This document shows positions 49,855 to 62,400 of a stretch of DNA of 64,000 nt, piece by piece. This DNA is from Blastocystis hominis (Eukaryota > Sar > Bigyra > Opalinata > Blastocystidae): positions 126,946-190,945 of the forward strand of contig NW_013171867.1 of NCBI RefSeq assembly GCF_000151665.1, read 5' to 3'. The first letter of the stretch is position 1, and the number at the start of each line of letters is the position of its first letter. Below the pieces are notes generated by a model. It was not told the origin of the DNA. It made no database searches and saw only the letters and a program-made list of their open reading frames with translations. The translations under genes and the position numbers were made by a program.

Positions 49855-51533
49855 TTACAACTGGGGGCAATTCACGATGTAGTGATTCCGACTTCCACAC
49901 CACAAACAACGGTTACTTTGAACACTTGGGACTCCCGTTTCATCCCTCACTTGTTGCAGCCACGTCGGAACCTCTCTTCCCGTTTTCAGCAGAAGCAACT
50001 TCATCTCCACCACCGCCTTCTGCGGAGCCGAGGATCCCACAAGCGCCGTCGAAATTCCATTCGGACGCAGGAAATTCAGACGATCCATAAACACTGCGTA
50101 GTCCGAGGGAATATCGTAATGAATCACATGATTGACTTCCTTGATAGTTTCATTCCCCAGAGCGGCGTCCGTGCAGATCAGCACATCCGCCTTGCCCTCC
50201 CGAAACGCGTTCAACGCGTCGTCCTTCTCCTGAGGCGTGCGTGTGTTTGTGACGGAAACGGAATCGATTCCTTTGAGCAGGAAATACTCCTGCAGAAAAT
50301 CAACGTTTTTTTCATTGCGACAAACAATCAGCACAGGCGGAGCTGTCTGGTTCAGACAGTTCCGAACTACAAATACGTTCTTCTCGCTCGACTTCACGAA
50401 CTCCACCGCGTACTTCACGTCGCTCCGCGTCTGCACGCGCGACGCCGCGTTGATGACCACCGGATCGCGCAGCTGCTCCTTCAAATCTTCAAGCAGCGAG
50501 CCTTTCAGAGCCGAATGAAACAGAAGCGTCTGGTGCACATGCGTCATAAACCCGAAGATTCGATTCAATTCGGTCAGGAACGAGCGATCCAGCTCGTCCA
50601 GACACACCACTTTGCAGATGTGCAGCGAGAGCGCGCCTTCTTCCAGCAGCTCGCGGACTCGCCCTGCCGTGCCGACCACGATGTGCACGCCTTTGCGCAG
50701 CTGCGCGATTTGGTCCGTCTTCGAATCGCCGCCGCAACACAGCGAAATGCGAAGTTGGAGTCGCGTTTCGTCGCGAAGCGCGTGATTTAGCTGCGTAAAC
50801 GTCTAGTTCGAAGCAGAGAAGGGAGGCTACGCTGTAGGCTGCGGAGGCTGCGTCGCGGGAGGAGCAGAGAATTAAGGCGATGGGACCTTCGTTCGAAAGA
50901 ATTTGGAGCTTCATTTCTTCTTCCATGCTGAAGAGAAAGAGAGGAATCGCATAGCTGAGGTGTTTACCGGAGTGGTGAGGCGAAATACTGAGTATGTTGC
51001 GGCCTTGAAGGATGGAGGGAATACATTGCATTTGGAGGGAAGTTGGTTTCGTCAAACTTAGAGATCTCAGTAAGTTTTGAAGGAATTTCGGAAGCCGCAT
51101 TTGGTGGAACTGGGGAATAATCGGAGGGAGATTGCGTCCCGTCACCTCAACACGCATCTCTTGCCGAAGGGCTGCAAATTCTGCGGAAGTGTGCTTCCGA
51201 ATATTGTGTGGAGGCTTCCATGAATAGTGGATATGGGAAGGGAAGCGAGTATCCGCTAATTCTGTTCGGGAGACTTCTACATGCCTTACATTTGAAGAAT
51301 AGAATCTACTTGAGTTCGGTTCATTCTGCATAGTATTCGTTTCAGCGGAAGCTGCAACTTCCTTCCTGTCACGCTTTTCGAGTCGATTTGGCTTGTTCTC
51401 CTTCATTTCCTCCTTGATCTCCTTCTTTAGCATCTTCCAGCGTTGAGCAGGCGTTAATACAGGAGCATCATCGCTATCACTCCTACACTCGATGGAACAC
51501 GCATAAAAAATACGACGAATCCGAATATTGCAT
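49855..51533 (-). CDS. DDX41-like DEAD-box protein with eroded catalytic motifs
   Basis: Three exons (introns 31 and 28 nt) give 539 residues. Collinear similarity to DDX41 is strong, from HYSWKPPHNIRKHT and LTKPTSLQMQCIPSILQGRN to the C-terminal zinc knuckle CLWCGSRNHYIVNCP. Yet the helicase motifs are altered: Walker A GSGKT reads HSGKH, DEAD reads DELD, SAT reads SAL, and HRIGRTGR reads MDRLNFLRPN. PTPIQ-like and VGTAGR parts survive. DDX41 joins the C-complex spliceosome and nucleic-acid sensing in animals. Frame and splice sites are intact, so this looks like a conserved pseudoenzyme rather than a dead gene. The ATG lies only 6 nt from the 3' element of the OCRL-like gene. Confidence 0.8.
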
Positions 51534-51538
51534 TTCCA

Positions 51539-51546
51539 AACAAACA
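51539..51546 (-). terminator. TGTTTGTT 3'-end element of the OCRL-like gene
   Basis: Lies between the OCRL TGA (51552) and the DDX41-like ATG (51533), leaving 6 nt on the ATG side. Confidence 0.75.
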
Positions 51547-51551
51547 CAAAA

Positions 51552-54221
51552 TCATTCTGACTCTGACTCGACAGGGGTTACCGATTTCTCTTCGCTCGTC
51601 TCCGAAGAGGACAGCAAAAATCGAATCATGCTCACCAGCACTTCTTGTTCAGCACATTTTACAGGATCCTTTTCATCCTCCACATATCCGCCAATCAAAA
51701 CCTTCGAAAACACAATCGTCAGCAAGTCCACGTCCGTTCCATTCAGCGTCTTCTGCTTCAGCACCTCCTGCAAGAACTTCATCACATAGATAAACACCGT
51801 CCGGTTCTCCTGAGGAATCTAATCATCATCTCCTTTCCTCCGTCTCCACCATCGCCAAAATCGTGTCGATGAGCAAGTAACACATCCGAGGACTGTCCTC
51901 CAGTCCTTCCTTCACACTCGCAGGCAGAACCGGTGTTTCAAGCGATCCCAGCCATTCGCTCAAAACGTTCGCAACGACATGCGGGCTACTCGTCACAACT
52001 CTCCTTGCAGCATTCCATACTTCGCTCCTGTCAATTCTCCGCCCACATCCAGCACTTCGCGCACCTTCGCCATCTCTTCCTCCGATTCCTTCTCTCTCCA
52101 CAAATTCGGTTGTCCGAGTCCCTGCCTCAGCAAGAAGTCCACCATATTCCACAATTCGCGGGGAATCGACCGCACTGGCGGGCTCATCAGATCGACCGCT
52201 TCATTAGCTCGTGCTACGCTTAACGCGCGAACGGAAAGCTCTACCCGGCTGATTCATTCGGATTAAAGCGGGAAGCGACCGTCCGAAGGAGGTGGCCAAC
52301 AAAGAAGCGGTGATGTGAATGTAATGATCATGCTCGCGATCGATTCGAATGGCCATCATATCCTCGATAATTCCGTTCTCGTGCACATACTACACTTATA
52401 AACGATGAACGAGCGCCATTCTACCTTCAAGAACGGCGTGGTGACATGCAGAACGATTTCGATTTCGATTGATTCATTCGGCAACAAAACGCCAAACAGC
52501 TGCGAAACTCCCAACATCGGTAACGCCACGTGATTCTCCGAGTCCCGCGGTAAAAACCGGAAATAAAGATTCGTTTCGCCCGCATTCCGAATTCGAATCG
52601 TCCGTCGACTCGGCGACTGAAACGCCACGCAACCGAACGCAATTTCGGTCGCGCTCAGCTCTGGCTGCACCAAACCCGCCTTTTCTCCCGCCAAAATTCT
52701 TCGCCTGGCCTCGGTCTGGCACGTGACCATCCGCGATTCGTCGTATTTTTTGACCAATAAAACGCTCCGCAGATACACAGGCTTGTGGTCGCTCCCCAGA
52801 ACCGAATCCACGGCCTCGTACTCCGTGATAACCACGGGGATCTGCTGGTTTGGCCGCGGGGGATCGCGCATTCGGTAGAGAATTCGGTCACACCAGGCGG
52901 GCGCGCGGAGTTTCTTCTCGGGACGCTGGTCGTAGATGGAGGCGTCGCGGAGATATTTGTACGTCGGAGGGAAGGAAATAGGCGGCTCGGTGAAACCGAC
53001 GAAGGCGAAACCGGCGTGCTGCGAAACGGCTAATTGGTCTTTTTTGAGGAGAGAAGAGAAGGAGGAGCGGGCGTATTGGAAGACCGTGGAGGAAGGGACG
53101 TCGGAGGTGATGCGATAGTTGAGGTCGCCGAGCTGGGAGTGAGCGGAAGAAGAAAGAAGGGACCCAATACACGACATCATGACTTAGGATCGGAATGCTC
53201 TCCGTTAAGTCGGCTGATGAAAAAGAAGACGCAGAGGAGGCAGAGGAAGCAGAAGGAGATGATGACGATGACGAAAAAGGCGTGGCTGGCGCGGAAAACA
53301 CCATTTCAGACAAAATCCTAAGGGTGTGGGATCCCACAATTTCCGACTTGTGGTAGTCCGCGTTGCGAGCCGAAACTTTCTCGCGATGTGCAGCGAGATG
53401 GCAGCAGACAAAGCAGAGCGAGGAGTTGTTCACTTCGAATCGAATTCCAACGCCCCCTTTGTTGCCCATCATTCCCAGAAGACCCGTTGCCACGCTGGAA
53501 GCTACGTGGAAAGGGGGAAACGGAGGTACTAAAAACGCGGGAAATGGAGGGTCTGAGGGAAACGCGGGCGAAAACACAGAGAAAAACGCCCACTAAAATC
53601 TTCGAAGCCACGCAGTAATACGAGTTTCCCTAAGGTAGTGAGAAAGAAAGGAAGGAAAATTGTACGGATTCATTGAGAATGGAAGAAATTGAGTCGATCC
53701 AAGCTTGCGAACGCTTCATGGATTGGGATTCGGATACCACGGTCGTAGCGGTGAGATCTACCATTTCCTGAAGACCGATTACGAATAGATCTGTCTGTTT
53801 GTGAATAAAATAGAATTAAAAAACGTTGCCTTTCCCTCCTGCAAAGAGCCAGGGACCAATTGCACTCTTTAGCATACGTCCGTTTACATTCCATGTTCCA
53901 ATCCAGATATCCAGACCCAAATACTGTGTATATTCCAGTTCACTCCAAATCACTCAGATAAGAGAATGAATACGTATTGCGTAGTTCTGATGCGATATAA
54001 TCATTAAAAATCGCAGTGCGAATCTAAAACGAATCGAGTCCCACTCATCCAATCCCTACTCGGTTGTTCGACAAACGCTTTTCTATAATCTCGTCTTCAT
54101 AATATGCCCACTGCTTTGGAAATTGCGTTTTCTTCAACTCCATTCGCCGAAGGCTACATCGTTAAAATTTGCAACCTTTTGCGATCTACAATTCCTCGAT
54201 TGTATTTGCAGAGGATGACAT
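51552..54221 (-). CDS. OCRL: OCRL/INPP5B-type inositol polyphosphate 5-phosphatase with ASH and RhoGAP-like domains
   Basis: A multi-exon gene; its start was set by tracing frame to the ATG at 54219-54221. The 5-phosphatase domain shows GTWNVNG, FVIGLQEM, MGNKGGVGIRF, CCHLAAH, SHDVVYW then LGDLNYRI, PTYKYLRD, APAWCDRILY and GSDHKPV. The ASH domain follows (FGCVAFQSPSRRTIRIRNAG), then the RhoGAP-like end (IPRELWNMVDFLL, ETPVLPASVKEGL, LLTIVFSKVLIGG). OCRL removes the 5-phosphate of PI(4,5)P2 on endosomes and trans-Golgi and binds Rabs through ASH. The order matches human OCRL; no PH domain is seen at the N-terminus. The TGA stop is followed five bases on by TGTTTGTT. Confidence 0.9.
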
Positions 54222-54340
54222 CTCTTATCTTCGCAGAATAAGGAGTAATCTCAGCAATTGGAATTGCAGAAAATCGATCCTTTTTGTTCCCTCTTCTTTT
54301 CTCTTGTTCGCGGCTTTTTGATTATTCTCACATCAGTGGA

Positions 54341-56906
54341 ATGAGTTTGAATCTAACTGTGAAATATCGATTATCACAAACTCGAGTACCTATACTAGAG
54401 ACAGCTACCATTATGGAGCTGAAAAAAGAGATCTCGGTACCATCTACAGGAATTGACATGATTGTGTTAGAAATATTTGAACATCCCTCCAGAACAACAG
54501 CGCATTATAGTGGATTGGAAAGAAAAGTCAAATGATAATGAGACGCTGGGAGAAGCGGGTCTTACAAAAAAATCAAAAGTAATCGTCTGCCAGAAGAAGG
54601 AGCTTTCGTCAAATCCTGAAGATATGATTCCCATCTCTGTTTTGTACAATGGAGAGACAACTGTAATGAATATGAATAAAGAACAGGATGCTTTCGATTT
54701 GGTCCTTGCGTTTTTTAAAGTTTGTGGAGTGTATTTCGTTTTAGTCGCTAGGAGCATGAACTACCCGAAAAAGTGGACGGAATCAAGCTAAAGCAGAAGG
54801 GAAAGATTTTCAAAATGGAATCGAGTCTCTCCGAAGTGCAGGGCGAAATTCGTCTCCAAGTCGTTGAACGTGTTCGAATTGGGTAAGAGAACTCATCGTT
54901 TTAGACTCGCAAGCCGAAGGATGCCCCTGAGGCACCACCGGAAGAGCCCGAAGAGCGTGCAGTCGCAGCGGAGCCGGAGCCAATCGAATCTCCGAAACGA
55001 GAGAAAAAAGAGCGAAAGGAGAAGCGAGAGAAGGTGCCCAGCATGAACATTCTGAGCTTTCTCAAGCAGAAGAAGAAGAGTTCCGAGCCGGAGAAGGACG
55101 AGGAGTTCGTGGATTCCTCCTCCGTTTCCGCGGGTTTGCTGACCGATTTCATCGCTTCTCACGTGTCTTCGAGCTCTGCGACGCAGCCTCCAAGCCAGCC
55201 GTCCCAAACCCAAACCCAGGCACAAGCACAGACACAAACCCAGACACAAGCACAGACACAAGCACAAGCACAAGCACAATCGGACTCGGCAAATCCCAGC
55301 TCTGCTTCCAACTCGGCAATTCCCACTCCAAATGGAATGAACGAAACTCTACATGACTCTGCCAACTCGGCAATTCCCACCTCCACCTCGGCAATTCCCA
55401 CTCTGCAAGCCGAATCTCCCCTTCCTACCCCAGAAAATCCCACCATCACAACCACAAACTCTGAACCCCACTCACCCATCTCGGCACTTCCCAGCTCTGC
55501 TTCCAACTCGGCACTTCCCAGTTCTCTCTCCAACGCGGCGATCGCTTCCCTCCTCGCAGAGCTCAAAACGCGCATGCAAACCTACCAGACCGCCGCGTTG
55601 GATCGCTGCGCCCAGCTCCACCGTCGTGGCCAAGCCATCGCCTCCATTTCCACGGTTTCCACGGTTTCCACGGCCTCAGAAGAGGGTTCTACGGTTCCAC
55701 CGAACGACTCTGCATCGGAAAAACCCGATCACACGATGGAAATCGAGACGAGCGAAGCGGAAATCGAGGAGGATTCGGAAGCGGCGATCATCGAAGACGC
55801 CGCCACCAACGACGCGCAGATTCTCGACGTGGCTCCCGCGCTCCTCCCCGCGGTGAGCTCGTTCTCGCACGATGTAATGACGATCGACAAAACCACGCTC
55901 TCCTCCAGCGAATTATTCAAGCTTCCCTTCATGATCGGGTTTCGATACATCCACGCAGACACCGAAACGCCGCGCCGTCGCATTTTCTTCGGCATTTCTC
56001 ACAAAACCGGGCGTTTCGCGACGGGCCGGTCGCCGTTGTCGCGGGAAGAGCACCTAAACTACGAGGAGGACAGCGAGGACGAAGAGGATTTGGAGTTCTT
56101 CGGGGAGGAGCCGCAGGGAGACGACTGCAACGACACGGAAAGCGAGTCGGGAGAAAGCGAATCAGGGAACCAGCTGGATTACCGCGACGGGTTTTTAGAG
56201 GAGGAAGACATCAACATCGGCGACGCCAATCTCACCGCCGAAGAGAAGAGCGCTCTCGTGTTCCGCAGTGTCAGTGGAAACAAGGGGAAACGCGGAGAAC
56301 CCGCGGGGATCTGGGCGTTGAACCAGCCGTTCGTGATGGCGAGAGGCGAAGAACCGAAATATGGAATCGATCTTCGATTGTGCCAAGGCATCCTCCTGGA
56401 TCCCGCGTTTTTCGTGGAAACCGTGGAAACTCTGAGGAAGAAAAGGCTGGAATTGGTGGAAGAAGTGGAAGTGAAGCGGAAAGTGAATATAACCGAGGAA
56501 ATGGTGAAGGTGATGAGCGAAATAATCGCGGGGCAGCAATTCACAATTTCGCAGATCGTGGAGGCGATGCAGAAGCGATTTCCTGGGCTGCCGAAGCGAC
56601 AGATCGAAAGCAAACTGCATGAAATCGCAGAGAAAAAGAAGAAAGTGTGGGTCATTCGACCGCCTCCGATGATGAAGGTCGTGGTCGATATCGATAGTTT
56701 GATGATGACGCATGGAGTGGACTCCTCGCCGATGAAACGGCCAGAAGCAGAGAATAGTCAGACGGAAAGCCAGCAAAAACGAATTCGAATTCACACAGAG
56801 AAGATCCCAGATCGGACGATTTTGCATGGGAACATAAGCAACTCGGCGTTTGCGTTAGATCCCCATGACGACGGACCGTCCAGTTTTTTTGATGTAAAAC
56901 CTAGTT
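54341..56906 (+). CDS. CHAF1A: CAF-1 large subunit (p150-like) with N-terminal ubiquitin-like region; polyadenylation-made stop
   Basis: Four exons (introns 34, 32 and 45 nt) give 818 residues. The N-terminal 170 residues look like two ubiquitin-type folds: LNLTVKYRLSQTRVPIL ... YLNIPPEQQRIIVDW, then ISVLYNGETTVMNMNKEQDA. A charged segment resembles the p150 KER region (PKREKKERKEKREK). Ser/Gln/Pro-rich repeats follow, then the CAF-1 acidic block GRSPLSREEHLNYEEDSEDE and a C-terminal helical domain (FTISQIVEAMQKRFPGLPKR). CAF-1 loads H3-H4 on replicating DNA. The frame is open past the natural end. AGT-T, then GTGT and TGTTTGTT (56911-56918), predicts a TAA from poly(A). Joining of the ubiquitin-like part rests on one 45-nt intron. 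Confidence 0.72.
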
Positions 56907-56910
56907 GTGT

Positions 56911-56918
56911 TGTTTGTT
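56911..56918 (+). terminator. TGTTTGTT 3'-end element; stop made by poly(A) (CAF-1-like)
   Basis: AGT-T-GTGT-TGTTTGTT, with the DNA frame open through the element. Confidence 0.78.
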
Positions 56919-57104
56919 TCTACACTCTTTTTCGAGTATGGGAATTGTGTTCTCGTGTGGTTTCATTGACTCAAAATCATTTGCGGAATACGTGAGACGG
57001 TTTGGGAAGGCCTGATTTGAGGTTTTCAAATTTATTATGGAATCGATTACAGGGAAACCGCAAATTGTGTCACAGCTTGCTATTAGATCCCCATTTTTTA
57101 TAAA

Positions 57105-58205
57105 ATGAATAATTCTGTTCTTGGATATATCGGTGTTGCTGTGGCTGTCTTGTTCTTTGGAAGTAACTTTATCCCAATTAAGAAATATGAAACGGGAGAT
57201 GGTGTTTTCTTCCAATTTGTGGTTTGCATGGGTATGATTTATTGGCTACTCCGTAAACAATAGGTATCTGGGTGATGGGTTTGATAGTCGCAATTTGCCG
57301 ACAGCAAACTACTTTTAGTCTTTTTGCCATGATCGGAGGTGTGATCTGGGCTACTGGAAACTTGTGCACTGTTCCTATCGTTAAGTGCGTTGGTACCTGT
57401 TGATTAAGTTGTTGTGAACGTAGGTCTGGCTCGTGGTCTCCTCATTTGGGGAATCACCAACATGATTACTGGATGGGCTGTGTCTCTGTTCGGATGGTTG
57501 GGTCAGGCGAAGGCTCAGATCGCCCATCCTATTTTGAACTACATTGGAGTTGCGCTCTGCGCCAGCTGTGTGGTCATTTCCTCCTTCATCAAGAACACGG
57601 AAGAGGAGAAGGGTGACATCCCGAAGCGTGTGAGTTCTGTGGGTAATCTCGGCTCTGCGGTCATCACCTCCATCAACGACCCCGATCCCTTAATTCCCAT
57701 CACCGACACGCACACCAGCTGGGTCGATCGTCTGTCCTCCTCCCAGCGCAGCATCGTGGGCTACGGCCTGAGCGTGTTCGCCGGTCTGATGTACGGTGTG
57801 AACTTCTTCCCGTGCAACTACGCGTGGCTGAAGTGGTTCCCGAACGCGCAGAAGATGGACATGGAGTTCAGCCAGTTCTGCGGCATCCTGCTGGCCTCGT
57901 TTGTGTATCTGTGCATCTACTGCCTGTACAAGAAGAACAAGCCCGACGTGTACGTGAAGTCGATTTTCCCGGGCTTCCTGTCGGGACTGATGTGGGGCGT
58001 CGCGCAGACGGGTTGGTTCTATGCGAACGCGTACACCGGCGAGACGATCTCGTTCCCGATCATTTGCTGCGGTCCGACGATCGTGTCGAGCATCTGGGGA
58101 ATGACGCTGTATAAGGAGATCACCGGGAAGAGAAACGCGACGCTTCTGTCGGTGGTGGTGGTGGTGATGATCGCGGGAAGCATCTGTGTGTCGCTGTCGA
58201 AGTAG
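57105..58205 (+). CDS. TMEM144-like multi-pass transporter
   Basis: Three exons (introns 32 and 31 nt) give 345 residues with about ten hydrophobic segments. The family start GVAVAVLFFGSNFIPIKKYE and the half-repeat FAGLMYGVNFFPCNYAWLKW identify the TMEM144 family (DMT superfamily, near sugar and nucleotide-sugar transporters). Also seen: GGVIWATGNLCTVPIVK, LARGLLIWGITNMITGW and GLMWGVAQTGWFYANAYTGE. The substrate is not known for most members. Codons in the second half are GC-rich compared with the first exons. The stop is a genomic TAG, with TGTTTGTT about 45 nt downstream. Confidence 0.88.
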
Positions 58206-58497
58206 AAGGCTGTATGATGTGAGACGTTTAGGCTGTGTTGTGTGGTGTGATGTTTGTTGAACGAAGGATGGAATAGAATAGAATGGATGTGTACTCCAGA
58301 ATTCTTTGGGAGTGAATGAATCGCTTCGATCGCAGCGACTTGTTTGCTTCTATCATTGTATGCAAGATAGTAGTAGTCGCATGCAACGCACAACGCGTTC
58401 TTCCACTCTGCAATCCGCTTGGTCCACTCTCAACATTCTTACAAACAAACACATCACACGCTTGTACGACTACCAGAGCGCTTCACGCACTCACCTC

Positions 58498-59194
58498 TTA
58501 CTTCTTCTTCTGGTTGATCTTCTTGTGGTAGAACGCCAGCTCCTCATCCTCCAGAATGTATCCGTCAGCACGACCGCACTGACCCGGACGCGACGAGATG
58601 CGAGCCAGGATCTTACCCGAAGCCAGCTGATCGATCACTTCCTTCTGCTCCTGAAGAGAATCCTGCAGCTTCTGCAGCTTCGCAAGGTTCGACTTGCTCA
58701 CGCCCTCCAGCTTGCTCAGATCGTCCTTCGTCACCTCGCCCTTGGCTCCGATCTTGCAGGAGTAGTGCTTCTCGAACCAGGCCTTGAAGGGAGTCGCATC
58801 GATCGAAACAATGCAACCCTTCACAATGGTGTTCGTACGCACCAACTCGTTGTTGGAAGCGTTGTACACAATGTTCAGGATCTTGGTCTTGGCAGAGAAA
58901 GCTACAAATCACTCCACTAGACAAAAATCACCCTCTCCGGTCCAGGAGAAAGAGCCAGTATCCAGACGGATAGCACGGTGCTTGATATTTCCACCACGGC
59001 AGCGGACCAGGTAAATTCTCTTAGCTCCCAGCTTGGTCATGGCAGGCTGACGACCCATCTCGAACTTTCTCTTCTTGATGTTGATTACAACCTTTCCTCC
59101 GGTCAAACGACGCTTATGGCGAGAATCGCGGCAAATACCTGAAAGAAGGTAAGAATGGAGTTTGCAACAAAACAAGCACAGCAAACGTACCCAT
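58498..59194 (-). CDS. RPS8: 40S ribosomal protein S8 (eS8)
   Basis: Three exons (introns 52 and 30 nt) give 204 residues. The start MG is separated from [17 protein letters not shown] by the 52-nt intron, a ribosomal-protein habit in many eukaryotes. Motifs: [51 protein letters not shown] and [15 protein letters not shown]. It is a component of the small-subunit body. The insertion before the C-terminal [12 protein letters not shown] is shorter than in animals, as in other protists. The stop is a genomic TAA. Confidence 0.95.
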
Positions 59195-59429
59195 GATGTA
59201 AAATCAATTCGTACAAGCGAAAAATCGACTGATTCAGAATGGGTGAATCGCACAAAACTGTTCAGTGTGAGCCGCCCCATGATTATCAACAAACAAGGAA
59301 CAATCCATACGATATCAACGCATCCTTGGTATTCGTATTATTCAATATCCCCACTAAATCCATAAACACCATTACGAACCGATTCTCCCTTCCATCAAAC
59401 CGTCTATCTCTCATCCCATCTTCCATCCC

Positions 59430-62400
59430 TCACTCCTCCAAAATCCGACTAATCTCCTCCAATTCGCCCTCTGAGAACGCTCCGGGGTACACCTCGTTCA
59501 CCGCCCGCAGCACGGTCCTGCTTCGCTCTGCCGCGCTCTCCACCACACATCCCAGCAGGTTAAATAAAAACCCGGCTCCTGCGCGCAGCGCCACGCGATC
59601 CCACGCAATGCACTCCGTGATCACCGTCTATTCCTCACCACTCCACGCCACAGCCCACGTGGAGAAGCGTCGGCGCGGCCTGCGCGAGGACTTGCAGCAC
59701 GGCGTCGTTGTCGGTCTGGAGCTTCGCGATTTTGTTGAGCAGCGCGAAGCAGGCGGTCTTTCCGCGCGTGGACGCAGAGTGAAGATAAGCGTCGGCGGTC
59801 CGAAGCACGTCGAGAACGCAGGAAGGATCGCGATTGAACTGGCGAGGGAACTGGAGAGGGAAGGAGGAGAGGAGCGTGAAGAGCTCGCAGACGTACTCCT
59901 CCTCGTTGAAACGCGTCTGGGCGAGCGAGAGCGACGCGATGGCGCGGAAGGCGGAGTAGAACGAATCGGCGAAGGAGGCCGCGAACATGTTGGAGAGAAA
60001 GGCCATCGTTTTGAGCAGAGACGAGGAGGTGGGGTAGAGCTGGAAGTACGCGAGCAGAACGTCCATCTACAGAGAGAAAAGTAGAAACGTGGAAACGGTG
60101 GTCTGGATGTGGGGAGCGAAGAGGTCGGTCCAGAATCCGCGGACGGAGAAGTAGAGGAAGGAGGAGAAGGCGAGGAGAGAAGGCGGTTCTTCGGAGAAGG
60201 GAGAGGAGCGATGACAGTCGGAAGTGAGAGAGAAGAAAAGCGTCATGAGCGAGTCGGTGGCGTGCTGAAGCAGCGGACGGACCTGCGCGTTCAGCTCGAC
60301 TGGGAGTGAGCGAGGAGAGAAAGAAGAGACGGTGGTCGAAGAACTGCCAGACGGTGTTGAAGACGACGGTGCTGCAGAGCATCGCGTCGGGACCGTTGGC
60401 GTGGGCGCAGAGCGACTCGAGGAGCTGCACGGCGAGCTGGGCTTGCTGGAGAGAGGAGTCTTCTTGGTGGAGGAGGAGGAAGCATTTGGTGAGCTGCATG
60501 CGGACGACGGGGTGGAGAGATTCGGTCTGGGAGGATTAAAAAAAGAAAGAATCGAGAGAACGGTACCTGGATGCTGGCGAGAATTGCCGAGGCGACATCG
60601 GAATTGTGGAGGAAGGAGCGATGGAAGGAGGTGAGGAAGAGAAGCAGATCGCCGGCGTAGGAGCTGGTAAAAGCGTGCTGGAGGAGATGAACGGAGGTCT
60701 GCAGACTGACGGAGAGAACGCTCTCGGGGAGATCGACCTTGAGAACGAGCAGGCGAACGAGCAGCAGAACGAACTGGCGGGAGAGAAGCGGATCGTGGGT
60801 GCGAAGCACGTGCTGCGACGCCACCTCGACGATGCGAGGGAAGAAGGAGAGAACGGATTGCTGTTTCTAAAGATGAAAAGGATCGAGAGAGAGAAAATAC
60901 GCGCTCGGTTGATTCGACGTCCATCAGAATCGATTCGACGCATTGGCCAAGGAGGTAGAGCGTGGCTTCGATCCGCGCTGCGTCCGATTCAGCGGACAGA
61001 ATGGAGCTCAGAAAGTCCAGAACGGGGAGGCCAATCCGTTCGTAGATCGATCGAATCACGTCTTCGCAGCCGGGAGGGCCGTGTCGGAACGGCGAGGTCT
61101 CCATCTCCAGAACGGACGGGTAGATTTCGAGCTTCGCGTCGTTGAAGAGACGCGGCTTCCAGTTCACGATGGAGTCGACGAAGCGGAACGGCGGCTCTGA
61201 TTTCGAGAAAACGGCCAGATCGGCCTCGCGATTGACCAATTGGTTTCGAAGAACGAGCAACAGAGAAGTGTAGCAGGGCTGGCCACGAATCGATTGCTGA
61301 TAAAACGCGTCTGTTTCCTAGAGAAATGAGAGGCAGAGAGGAAGGCAACGCTCAGTCGCAGCCACATGTCCATCGGAAGCGAAGCGAGCTCCAAGGAATC
61401 GTTCGCGGTGACGTCGAGCAGGAATTGAATGAGTTCAGTCGTCAAGAAGGTTTGGCTGGGCGGACAGATCGCGAGCTCCTGCATGACAGTAGACGTGAGA
61501 TGAATCAAATCAGCGAGCGAAAGCGCATCGAAGGAGTGCGTCTGCGCGGTGAAGCAGAGCTGCTGGACGGTCGACGCGGTCATTCGAAGAGCGGTGGCGA
61601 AAGAAGAGGGTGTTGGGTAGCTGTGCAGCTCGATGAAGTGCGTGAGAAGCGATTCGATGAGGTGGAGAGTGGTGGAATCGGAGGAGGAAGTGCAGAGACG
61701 AAGAAGAATGGCGAGAAGACTGGTGGAAGGAGAGGCGATGGAAGGGAAGGAGACGAGATCGGAGAGAGAGCAGGCGAATTGGGAGTAGGAGAGACAGAGG
61801 AGAAGGAGATTGAGGATGGGAGAAGGGACTGATGATAAGAGGGGAGGGAGGTAAGAACGATTGGATTGGAAAAGGGAATAGAGAGAAGCCAGGAAATCGG
61901 ATTTGTGGGAGAGGAGAGCATCCACAACGACGTCTTTCACGGACTCGGGCAGATGGTTCGTATCGACTTCTTCCAGGAGACACTTTATTTTAGAAAATGA
62001 AAAAAAACGAATTGTACTTTGAATATGTTTAAATAGACTTGCAACGGAAGAGGAGCCGCGTTCATATTTTGAAGACATGAATAGACTAGACTACGTATTA
62101 CAAATAAAAGAAAAACTCACTTTTTGAGCTGGGACTCGTCAAATGTTTGAAGTGTCACATAGCACAGACATAACCGATTGAATGTCATATCACAGGGAAT
62201 AGACCGACTCCCATTCAGGATTTGTAATAAATAGTTCCAAGTTGCGCTGCCGTAACGTGAGATTGCTTCCTGGTTCGGATTTCGTCTGAACTTTCCCACC
62301 TATTGACGTCAACGATCCATTATTTTCCAACTTGCTGATATACAATGTTACAAAGCCCAAAAACCACGATTTCAGATCCCTGGGCGAATCCAGTTTCCAA

